DNA of 64,000 bases, taken from the NCBI GenBank assembly GCA_947650365.1, contig OX393555.1, positions 17,843,424-17,907,423 of the forward strand, read 5' to 3'. The stretch comes from Chamaelirium japonicum (Eukaryota; Streptophyta; Magnoliopsida; Liliales; Melanthiaceae). A program made the translations under genes and the position numbers. Shown here piece after piece: positions 50,401 to 62,400 of the stretch. Below the pieces are notes generated by a model. That model was not told the origin of the DNA. It saw only the letters and a program-made list of their open reading frames with translations, and searched no databases. Every line of letters starts with the position of its first letter. Position 1 is the first letter of the stretch.

Positions 50401-53400
50401 TAAACATTCAGTTGATTGACGAGGAGGGAAGCTCGCTTCATGGTAAAGAGAAGTCAATGAGGCTCACTTGTACAGAAGTTATCTGGACGATGGAAAATGC
50501 ATCCTTTATGACTGGGGCTTTTTATTGAAGTGTTGTTTAGCTAGATTGAAATATCAATTATTTGACATGAAATGAGCAAGTGGATATAAGTTACTCTGTA
50601 ACTAACATCCTAAAAGTAAAGGAAAATATGTATTTTATTCATTGAAAGTGGTGTGTATTTGAGTGATAGCAGTTCGGTGTTGCTTGTTGTAGTTATTCAT
50701 TATGTGCATTAGTCATGCTCACTTCGAGTGATGGGATACTATTATGTGCTGATGTTAGCACTCTTCTGTTGTCTCCTCCCGCTACTGCTGCTTTGTTTCC
50801 TAGATGATGCCTATGGTGACTTGCTTCTTAGGACATGGGGTGATATGGTTTTCTCTTTAAAAAATGATTTACTGCTGCTTTGGCTCGAGTCTTCTTTGAT
50901 TGCAGTGCCTTTCCCTTTTTTAGTCTTGTCCTAGAAACTGATGTTCATAGTCCTACTGCCGCAGTTATTTAGGATAATGTTATTCCCATAGTTTCTTTCT
51001 GGTTTGGGCTAATGCTGAGTTTTATCTAGTTGGATCTTTTTGTTTTTTTTCTTTTATCCTTTTTTTCGGTTCAATAAATTTCTTCCATGGATATTTAAAT
51101 ACAAATATGTAAAATTTCTATCTTCTTCTTCTAGCTGCATTATTTGCATATTCGAAAAATGAAAATTTATCATTCTCATACATGATGGATTGCCCTTGTT
51201 GCCAATCCTCAAATAATATATAGTTAGTAAACTGTCTTATTGCAGTGAATCTTTAGGAGACCCTGAACAGTCTAGATCTAGAATATTTTGTCCAGCTTAG
51301 AACACTATGACTTGCCAACTTATCATCAAAGTCACAAAGTTCAAAAAACCGTGTTTAAAATGCGACTTTATGGGCAGCCGATTTGTTACCCTTTTTCCCG
51401 ATTTTTACAGGTTTACCAAATTCGATGTTTTTTTTGGCATTTTTATTAAAAAAAAAGTTTAAAACGTGTTTTCTTTTGCCAAACTTTATGACTGTATCGA
51501 TGATGAGTCCGATGATATTGAAATTCAACTTTCTTCTGACAATGAGTACGATGACATTGAATTCATTGAGGATGAAGAGAATAAAGAAAGAGAAGATAAT
51601 GTAAGTTTGGCATTGGATGCTCTCGACGACATGATGGATGCTTAGTTTCTATTTTCTATTCTATTTTGATTAGTGACTATTGGACAATGGACATATTAAG
51701 TTTTGTAATATTTTATTTTGGAATGTCATTATCAACTTATCATGATGTTCGTAAATCGTAACTTAAGTATGTTACTTTGTGGGGTTGTTGGTCTATTGTT
51801 TACTTGCATTTGCATAGTTGCATGATTAACTTAGTTGATTTGTAGTTGTTGACCTATCATCTTTATATAAGTCACGTTAAAAATATCTTAGTTGTTTAAA
51901 TATAGGCTAAAAACTTGACTTTTGAAGACCCCGAACTTGTTGATTTTTTTCAAATTTCACCCTCGCCGATTAAAACCCGAACTCGTCTTTTCCCCCGACA
52001 TTTACCAGTTTTTTTCCTTAACTTTCCGATTTTCGCCGAACTTTCTCGAGTTTTACCCTTGCTGACTAATTGTCGTACCCGAACTTGGTGACTATGCTTA
52101 TCAACAGCATCACTAAGTTGTTTTTTTTTCTCTTGATAAATTTCTAAAGGTGTTACTGTTGGTATAGCTATAGAAGGTTATTTGTGTAACATGTTCCATG
52201 ATACAAACAAATCTGAAGATGAATGAGTATATCTGAGTCCAATAGATGATAAAATGATTGTTAGTCGTAATTGATGCTTCTATTATTATTCTTTCTGACG
52301 GTATTGCACCAAACATTGAACTGGACATCTTTCAGGGTTGCACTGAGAGAAATAACGAGCTATATACTATGAGATGTCGTATCAATTATGTCGCAATCGT
52401 GTTCATGCTACTGTAGACTTGATAAGTTGGCAAGTCATGGTGTTCTAAGTTGGACAAAATAATCTAGATCCTGACTGTTCAGGGTCTCCTAAAGATTCAC
52501 TACAATAATACAATTTACTAACTATATATTGTTTGAGGATCGGCAAAAAGGGCAACCTATCATGTATGAGAATGATAATTTTTCATTTCCTGGCTATGCA
52601 AATCATGTAGTAGCTAGAAGATGAAAATAAAAATTATGTGGGACATATTGCAACATACATATTTGTATTTAACTATTCATGGAATAAATTTATTGAACCG
52701 AAAAAAAGGACAAAAAAACAAAAACAAAAAGATCCAAGTAGATAAAACTCAGCATCAACCCAAACCAGAACGAAACTATGGGAATAGCAATATCCTAAAT
52801 AACTATAGCAGTATGACTATGAAGCATTAGTTTCTAGGACAAAATTAAAAAAGGGGAAGGCACTGCAATCAATGAAGACTCGAGCCAAAGCAGCAGTAAA
52901 TCATTCCTTAAAGAGAAAACCATATCACCCCATGCCCTAAGAAGCAAGTCACCATAGGCATCAGCCAGTAAACAAAGCAGCAGTAATGGGGCGAGACAGC
53001 AGAAGTGTGCTAACATCAGAATAGAATCGTAGCCCATCACTCAAAGTGAGCATGGCTAATGCACATAATGAATAACTGCAACAAGCAGCACCGAACTGCT
53101 TTCACTCAAATACACATCACTTTCGCATGAATAGAATACATATTTCCCTCTACTTTTAGGATGTTAGTCACATAGTAATTTATAACCACTTGCTCATTTC
53201 ATGTCAAATAATTGATATTTCAATCTAGCTAAACATCACTTCAACAGAAAGCCCTATAGTCATAAAGCATGTAATTCCATCGTCCATATAACTTCTGTAC
53301 ATGTGAACCTCCTTGATTTCTCTTTACCATGAAGTGAGCTTCCCTCCTCATCAATTAGTTAAATGTTTATTGTCCAAGTTGGTCCAATTGTTAAAAGCTC

Positions 53401-56400
53401 GAATGTGCAGTGTGGGGAATTGAGACGTCGATATCCCTGCATTAAAAGTAGACTATTTGGAATCTGCAGTAGATGGGACTTGCCCATTCAGTGATGTCGA
53501 TATTGGACGTCCACAAAATGGGTACTAACGGATCTGGGGAGATGTCATTTTGTCAAACAAGGTAGCAGTGAAGGTCAGCAGGACCATCCAGTTGTCCCAG
53601 GGGAAAAAAAAATGAACCAACTCCAAATACTATGGATAAAGAAGTAATGAAAAATGATGTAATCCAATGTTTCCAGAAATCTAGAGAGCCTCTACCAGTA
53701 GAATATATCATGGTTCCTTGATCATCAATGAGCACATTGCCACAAGACACAACCTAGTAAATCACAATAGACCCTTTAAACCCAATGTCTTAGCACTAAA
53801 TATGGGATGTGGACGGCCACCTAAGGTTATAACAAGAGTTGATTCAAACGGCTCATTCACATAAGAATACAAAATCCTCCTATCAACATATCTTCCCACA
53901 CCTACCCTACTTCTAGCATCCAAACTCATGGAGTCCTACGAAATATAGGACACCACCTCCCCCTGCACACATTCCACAAAATTAATTTCTTCATAGTCCT
54001 TTATCCATGCATCCTCCCAAACAAGGTTGCCAAGGCGGCAAGGCGAGGCGATGTACCTTAGGTGCGCCTAGACGCCTAGGTGCGCCTTATGTTTTTTTTT
54101 TTTAATACAGCCAACTAAGATATTGTTATCATTTGAATATGCAATAATGCAAAGTATGATGAAATTTGTAGCAACTTAGTATGATGAAATTTGTATAACA
54201 TGAATACAGTGACTGAAGTTCGTCACATAACAATTTTTTTTTTTTTTGAGAAAACCCTCTCAGTGAATGAGGGGGGGTTCGGCCTAGACCCCTACCAGTC
54301 CCTTAAAAAGAAGAAAGGGAGAACCTTACAGCCAAGAGAATAAAAAAAATCAAAAAAGGTTACAAATAATGTTGTCCAGTTGTTCGAGCTTCTTCCCTTG
54401 AAGGACCACTTTCCACTGCAGCAACCTCCTCTTGATAGCTAACCGGACCTGGCCTAGTGACATCTTGGTCTTACGAAAAATCCTGTTGTTGCGTTCTATC
54501 CAGATGCTCCAGCACACAGCCATGACCAGGAAGTCCCAACTATGCCGAAGGCGATTTTTAATTCTCTTCTTCCTCCAAACCGTCCACATCGAAAAAACAG
54601 AACCTGGAGTACCTTTGATCTTCAGACATCTCTTCAAGTGGTCCCAGATACCCTTAGAAAACGGGCAATGAATAAAGAGGTGGTTAGTATCTTCTTTAGC
54701 CTGACCACAAAGCACACACGTCGTGTTTGAAATGTTGGTGTTCCCCCTGTTCTGAAGATTGGCTCTCGTAAGAAGCTTTTTCTTGGTCATTAACCACATG
54801 AATATGCGAATCTTCAGAGGCACTCTAGACTTCCAAAGATGATTGGCAATCGGACAGATAACACCCCCCTTGTTGATGAAGCTGTAGAAGGATTTAGAAG
54901 AGAACCTGCCTGAGGATGACAAACGCCAGGTCACCTCATCTTCCTCTTCATTAATAGAAAGCAATTGCAAGAGATTCTCCAATTCCCTCACTTGGAATAA
55001 GAGGAAGTCTGGAACATTCCGGCGGAATTTGATGTTCCAGATTGTCCTATTGTCCCGGAGGACACACTGCGATCTGACAGAGCAAGACTTCGACCATGCG
55101 AGATCGTAAAGATCCGGGTACCAGTTCTTCAGACAGCCTTCGACTAACCACCTGTCCTCCCAAAAGAGAGTAGATTTCCCGTTGTGGATAACCAAGCTAG
55201 TACCACATTTATAAATATGATCGATTCTCTGAATGCCCTTCCAGAACGGAGAGATCTTGCCGGAAGCTCTACTTCTCATCTGTAAAGGCTTGAAGCGCTT
55301 GAAATAACGACCCCTGATCACTGCGCTCCAGATGTCTCCTTGATCTCGTTGGAGTCTCCACCACCACTTACCCAAGAGGGCTTTGTTGTGATCAGCAAGG
55401 TTGATGACACCCAAGCCCCCTTCTTCTCTAGATTTGCAGACCGCGCCCCAATTAACAAGATGGTAAGCTTTGGAGTTGGGGTCTGCTCCCTTCCAAAGGA
55501 AGCGGCTCCGGATAGCGTCAATTTTCTTAATCACCCACTTAGGCATTAAGAAGAAGGAAGAATGATACGAAGGGATAAGGGTCAGAACCGCATTGACCAG
55601 AGTCAATCTGCCTCCTAAAGAGAGATGCTTCCCCTGCCAACCCATCAGCCTAGAATCCACACGCTCAATGACTTTGAACCAGTCACTTCTGTGAAGTTTC
55701 GCCGAAGACAAAGGAAGGCCGAGATACTTGGTTGGAAGGGAGTCTTGTTTACAATTAAGAATAGCCGAGAGGGAAGTTGCCGAAACAGTATTCTCCCCCA
55801 GATAGAAGAGGGAGGTCTTAGAAAAATTAATCTTCAGACCTGAAACGACTTCCAGCGAATAGAGGAGGATTTTCAACAAACTAACCTGTTCCTTCTTCGC
55901 TTTGCAGAAGATGATCGTGTCGTCTGCGAAATGCAGGTTAGCCGTCCTCCAGGAATCTTCTCCTATCCCTTCAATGAATCCTCTTGTTTTCACTCTTCTG
56001 AGCATAGAGTCGAAAACATCCATAGCAAGGATAAACAGAAAAGGGGAGAGTGGGCAGCCCTGTTTCACCCCTCGACCAGCTTTAAATTGCTTCCCAACAG
56101 CTCCATTCACCAGACAAGAAAGAGTAGATGTGGAAAGGCAGTTCCAGATCCAATTCAGCCATCTGTCCGAGAAACCTTTCGTTTTCAGTGTGTTGAGAAT
56201 AAAGCTCCATTTGAGTCTATCAAAGGCTTTTTCGAAGTCTATCTTCAAGATGATGCCTTCTTCTTTCTGCTCTTTCAAGTGGTAAATCAGCTCCTGAGCA
56301 GTTGCAACGCTGTCAAAAATAAATCTGCCTTTGATGAAGGCTGATTGGCTTCTGTAGACTAGCTTGTCTAGATTATCGGAAAGACAGTTGGCAAGAATCT

Positions 56401-59400
56401 TAGCCACTATCTTATACACACAGTTCGCCAAACTGATAGGACGGAAGTCGCCAATAGTCTCTGCTCCTGATTTCTTAGGGATTAAAGTCACCCAAGCGTA
56501 GTTCAAGCTGTGCAGGGAAATATTATGTGTGAAGAAGTCAAACAGTAGTCTGCAAAGGTCCCTTTTAATGGTCTCCCAGAAGCGCTGGTAGAAGAGCATG
56601 GGTAGTCCATCCGGCCCCGGAGCTCCCTCAGCCTTCATCCCAAAAACCGCCTTCTCGAAATCCTCCTCAGTAAAAGGTCTGTCAAGTTCGGCAGAAGTCT
56701 CCAGCTTCAGGGTCTCCAGACTACTCCAGTCCAGAGTGGCAGCATCTACTCCATCTCTCTTGAAGTAATTCTGGAAGTGCTCTGAAATCCGACGACTGAT
56801 CTCGATCTGGGAGGTCCAACATCTGTCTCCCTCTCTGATTGTATGGATAGTGTTCTGTCGCCGACCCGAGTTCGCTACTTCATGGAAGAAGGAAATGTTG
56901 CTGTCACCAAGCTTAATCCATCTGTCTCGCGATCTTTGCTGCCACATAATTTCCTCTTGCACAAGTGTTTTCCGCAAATCTCGACCAGTTTGACTTCAGA
57001 ATCTTCTCTGCATCAGAGATGGAATTATGTTCTTCTTTCACTTCCAATTCGCCTATTTTCCTAAGCAGCTCCTTCTTCCTGGAAAGCACGTTGCCAAATT
57101 TCCTGCGCTCCCAGTCTAAGATCTTCAGTTTCACATGCCGGGTTTTCAGGTTCCAGTTTCTGACTGAGTTGGAGTTATCCTCAACTTCCGACCACCAGGA
57201 ATTGACTAAGGGCGCAAAATCTGAATCCTCGAGCCACATGGCTTCGAACCGGAAGATCTTATTCTTGGTTTCCTGAAGTTTGGTGTCCAAAAGAATAGGA
57301 GAATGATCGGATAAAAAAGCCGTCAGGCCACATTGAGTAACTCCAGGAAGGAGAGTCTCGAATTCATCAGAAACAAAGAAACGATCCAGTCTGGCGAAGG
57401 TCGGGTTCTCCCGTTTGTTACTCCAGGTGTACTTCCGGTTATTCATCGGGAGGTCTAACAGAGAGAGATCATCAATGAGGCTAGCAAAGTCTTCCATATC
57501 TGGACGTCTGCCCATAGCTCCGCTTCTCTCAAAGGAAAAACGCGTGAGATTAAAATCTCCTCCTAGGATCCACGGACCGGAAAAACGAACATGGATACCA
57601 CGAATTTCAAGCCAAAAAGCCTGCCGGAGATGGTAATCAGTAGGGCCATAGACATTAGACACAACCAAGGAGGACCCTGACTGCTGATGCTTCAGAGCAA
57701 CCGAGATGCTAAAGACTCCAATGAACGAATCCAGCAAGGTGAAGTCTGGTTCTTTCCAACCAGTGATGATCCCTCCCGCAGATCCTACAGAGTCTAACCA
57801 AACCCAATTGTTAATTCTGTTCCCACCCATAGATTTGAGAAAGGAGGGCGAAGGATTAGCACATTTCGATTCTTGCAGGCAAATAATATCTATGTTTTGA
57901 GAAGTAATTTGGAGATGAACAGCTTTGCGCTTCTCAATATCACCTAGGCCCCGAATGTTCCAAGAAAGAGTCTTCATCAAGCAGGGAAAAAACTCAGAAA
58001 AAACAGAACGAAAGAGCAACAGCAATCAAACAGAGGAGGAGATCCTCTCTTTTTCCATTCCCCGCAAAATATTTACCAACACCTTCGGATCAAAACCTTC
58101 TTTGGAGACTGCAACACCACATTCACCAGCCAGTGCCACAACTGTATCAGAATCCAAAAAGGAAAGTAGGGAGTGAAGCTCGTCATCTGTGCTCCTCTCC
58201 ACCATCTTCTTTAAGTGCGAGCCCAAAAAAGGATTATGCTTCCCTCGCTGGTAAGTCTGCTCGAACGACTTCACCATCTGCCTCTGGCTTCTCCTGACAG
58301 AGGTCTTATGGGTGCCACTCATCGCTCTATCTTCTGCAGTTGCTGCTGGGGGCTCCGGAGGGACTACTGGTATCTGGCAGTCATCAAGATTGTCAGGTAA
58401 GGAGTCTGGAATACAAAGATGAGGGGAAGGGGTCTCTCTAGGAGAAGTGGGGTCATTGCGATCCGAAGTGGCCTCCCAGTTGAAAGGCAAATCATCTGCA
58501 TGAGCTCTGGTGTTATCAGCTTGGAAATCTGCAGCAACAGGGGTTAGATTAACCACAAAGGGCAACCCGGAAGAGTCCGGATCCCGCCGATCGGTCTTAC
58601 CGTCATTCCAAATCGCAGAGATTCCGTTACAGTCGACATTGTCACCAAACAACGAGGGGGCTTGAGGAATAGGGTTAGCAACCAAATCAGGAAAACCCCT
58701 AACAGGGAGAAGACAGCTTGGGGAAAGCTCACCTTGTGACCTCGCTCTAAGCTCTGCTGTAGCTCTATTCTCTTCAGCTTCCCTGAAGAAGCGGTCTCCA
58801 GTCGTTTCCGCTTCTGGTTGCTGCCGGATCCGGAGTTCATAGTAACGATTGCCTAAACGGCAGGTGACCAACCCGGGAATTGCCTCTGCCATAGAGGTGC
58901 TAATAGTGACTCTAGCTTCCCTAAGGTCATCTGCAGAATCCCAGTCATTCTCAAAGCTAAGGATATCACCGAACTGATTAAGGACACAGCTAAGGGACTC
59001 CAGGTTCCAAGCATGGCAGGGTAGGCCTCCAATAAACAGTTTAACGTTCCTGAAGACCCTGGATCCTATGGCTCTGTTGTCTACAGACCAAGGGAAGAAC
59101 TGAACCGAGAGGTCCCCAAAATCAAAGAGAGATTGATGGAGGGCATTCGAGAGAGCAGTTTTTGACGGAAATTCGACCAGAAACTCGTTGGAGTCTAGGA
59201 TTCTCGTCCTCCATTGCCAGTTTGCTCCCCAGGCTTGGGAGAAACGACTGGAGAGGCCGGACGGAGATCCCTCTCCTCGGACAACTCTGCAGATAGCACA
59301 CCAACGTAGGTTAAACAGAGAATCCAGGACTGTTTGATCGAAATCCATCACCTCGCAGCTGGAAGGGTAGATGGCAGGAGGGGGGGGGTGGGTAGAAAGA

Positions 59401-62400
59401 AGAGCCTCTCACAAACTTCCGATTGGAGTGACAGTTTGCCATCTTGTGGCCTACCCCCTTACAAAGCAAACACACAATCCCATTCCTACAGTCGGCTTGA
59501 ACATGCCCTTTCTCCCGGCATCTAAAACAGAAACCACTCTTCGGCTTCTGCGCGGCAACCCCAGTATTCGAAGCAGATTGATTCCTCATTACCGACGCAG
59601 ATTTGTTTGAAAAGTCACGAATCCTCTGGGCCCAGGGATCAAGAGACGGAGTGACGAGGTGGTAGAAATCCGAGGGCTTTTTACCAGATCTGATGACTTC
59701 AGCAAACGTAGGGCGAATCCGCCTCCCGGGTCCCTCAGCCTGAGACGCCATACCCCACTGAGGTCCGGATCTGTGGGGCCCAAAGCCATGAGGAGGATCT
59801 CTGGATGGGAAAGGAGGGAAAGGCTGATGGGGGAAGCCAGATCTGACGCGATCTCCCCCATTCCACCCGCTCGCTCTCCAAGAGGGCCTCGAAACCCCTC
59901 TCCCATCCCCTCTCCCATCCCATCTACCATCCCATCTCCAAGAGGGCGCCTCCGCTCGCCTCCCGAGAGTCGCCTCCGCTCTCCAAACCCTAGCCATCTC
60001 ACACAACAATAACAATAAATAATGATTAATTCCATAACCACCGACAAATGAAGATATGATTGAAGTCTCTCACAAATAGTCAGTTAACAATTAAGCACGT
60101 GAAGGTGAAATAATCAAATGACTAAAATAATCACATAACAGTAAACAATTGATATATGACAAATGAATCATGATCCTAGGCTAAAAGACAACAAATAGAT
60201 ATAGAAGCACTGAACCCTCAAAACAAAAACAAAAACAAACCCTCAAAATAAAAACATAAAAAAAACATAAGGTGCACCTATTTGACTGCACCTAGGCGTA
60301 CGCCTTATGCACATGCGCCTAGGCGGCTTGCGCCTTACCCTTCCGAAGCGCCTAGCAACAATGCTCCCAAATAATCTCAAGACTCCTACCTACCTTTGTA
60401 TGTACTCCGTATTCGAAACACACTCATCCTGACAGGTGATTTTCTCTAAATTGTGCATCCATTTGGACTCCAATGGGTTCAAGAAACCAATCCTAAATAC
60501 TTAGAAATGATAATAAATCGTTGAAGTCATGTATAGTCCCCCACCAAATCTCTACCACTAATTACAACGAATTTGAAGCAATTCAATCACATTGGATACC
60601 CAGACCCACCCAAAATCTTAAAGTAAGCAATTTCTTTTTATTCCACAAAGTGATATTTCTCGAATCAACCCCTTCCCAAAACTTAATTACAAAAGAAAAT
60701 CACAAATGGAGCTTTGATGTCCTAATCACACTTCCTCGGCTTACCAACAAAATGTGGCAATCCAAAATATCTAAAGTCACCCTTTTGCATCAATCGAACA
60801 AATTCTCAACAATTCCACCCACCATAGTGGTCGCCAATAATTTTGATTGTTAGCCATGAAATAATCTCATGCCAAAGTAGCATAAATATGGCATACCCCA
60901 TCTTTTGAAGCACTATATAGAGAATGTTATATTATAAACATAGAAAACTAATAAGCTCAAAGAGACTAACAGGTCCTCAACCCCTACCACCTTTTGAACA
61001 CCTTTGTCACAAGCAAGAATAAGAAAGGAAGAGTAACAATGGATAGAGTCCCCCAGAGATATTGATGTAGCCAAATAGGATATTATTGACCTAGGTAGTG
61101 CTAGAATTTGAACATGTATATTCGTGAGATGGCAGAGGAAACATTTACAGCAGATGTCAGTTGGTTATTCACTTGAAGGAATAGATGAAAGCACAAGACT
61201 ACTGGACTCCACATCCTCCTGAACGGGGTATTGATATAATTTATTTGCTCGTTAAGGGCATGGAAAAATGATCGATCTTGATTGTAGCCGGTGTATTTAT
61301 ATATAGATGGACATGTGATAGCATCAGGAAGGCGTGATGAATCATAAGGAATAGAGAAAGCATTCACATGTTAACAGGAGAACTAGAAGACAAATAGCAG
61401 ATATATGAAGGCAAGAAGAAAGATACTTGAAAATTGTTGATGTTTAGGAAACAAGGATAAGTCAATACTGAAGATAACTGAGTATATGAATGAGCTTAGT
61501 ACCCCGGTCTATAGGAAAATTGATTTTACGGAGTGCAGATGTTCTGGAGCAAGAGATGACACAAGGGATCGAGTACGAAGCTTTGGATAATCGAAAATGT
61601 TAACAAATGAAAGCACATGGATTAATGTGGCCTTGAAATCCCAGGATGAAGCTCTATGGTGCCGCAAAGCCAGGAGAGGGCTCGTTAAACCATCGAAGAG
61701 GATTGTGTTGCTTGGACATCACATATGTAAGTAAGCTGGTCATGCCTTAAGCAGACATTTCTCTGTGTGCAAGTTTCTAACAGATTAGTACCTGAAGAAG
61801 ATAAAAAACGGTTAGGAGCTAGCTGATGTGGAGAGCTTGGCGAGGACTTTCCCTCTCAAATAACTCAGTTATAGCTGTAATAATCACCTTGTCATGATTA
61901 CACTGGAGACAATTTTGCAATCAACGGAGCAAGGCAGTAGCACTGAAATCAACTGAGGAGATAACTATATAAGTAGAGGACCAACACTTCAGAGAAGGGG
62001 ATCCAGATGAGATAGAGAGAGAGATAGAGAGAGAGTTCATGTTTGTGTAATCCTCATCTAAGAGAGAAGCAAGATCAGAGAGCTTGTAGTCCGTGATTTC
62101 TAGTACTTTTCTCTTCGATCCGCCTCGTGGTTTTTCCCTCTCAATTGTAGAGGGTCTTCACGTAAATCTTCGTGTTCTTGTTGGGTTTTTTTTTTCTTTC
62201 TGCTTGATTTCAATTTTGCTCGGTTTGATGGAGCTGCTACACCGGATCTTTGAGTTTATGTGAGTGAATCAGATTTTTGACCCCCACGTTGATCATACTT
62301 CAATTGTTACAAAAGATCTTCCCTTCTGAGAGTAACTAGATTGACAAATGTATATTTTAGAAACACTGGGTAATACAAGTGTAGTCACATGGACCACATA

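Larger units (their letters stand above)
54233..60130 (-). mobile_element. L1-type LINE, nearly complete (~5.9 kb)
   Basis: ORF1 with zinc knuckles, then endonuclease, then reverse transcriptase. The 3' end is marked by a poly(A) tail (14 T's on the plus strand, 54234-54247). TCACATAACA occurs directly outside the tail (54223-54232) and again at 60131-60140, so I place the 5' end at 60130. Two frame changes (near 59340 and 56960) probably prevent mobility. Confidence 0.88.
54022..60363. mobile_element. hAT-type MITE interrupted by a LINE
   Basis: The left end CAAGGTTGCCAAGGCGGCAA and the reversed right end CATTGTTGCTAGGCGCTTCG are inverted repeats. The perfect 8-bp duplication CTCCCAAA flanks them (54014-54021, 60364-60371). 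The tips are full of GCGCCTAGGCGC-type palindromes, a common plant MITE pattern. Without the LINE the element would be about 440 bp. Confidence 0.85.
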
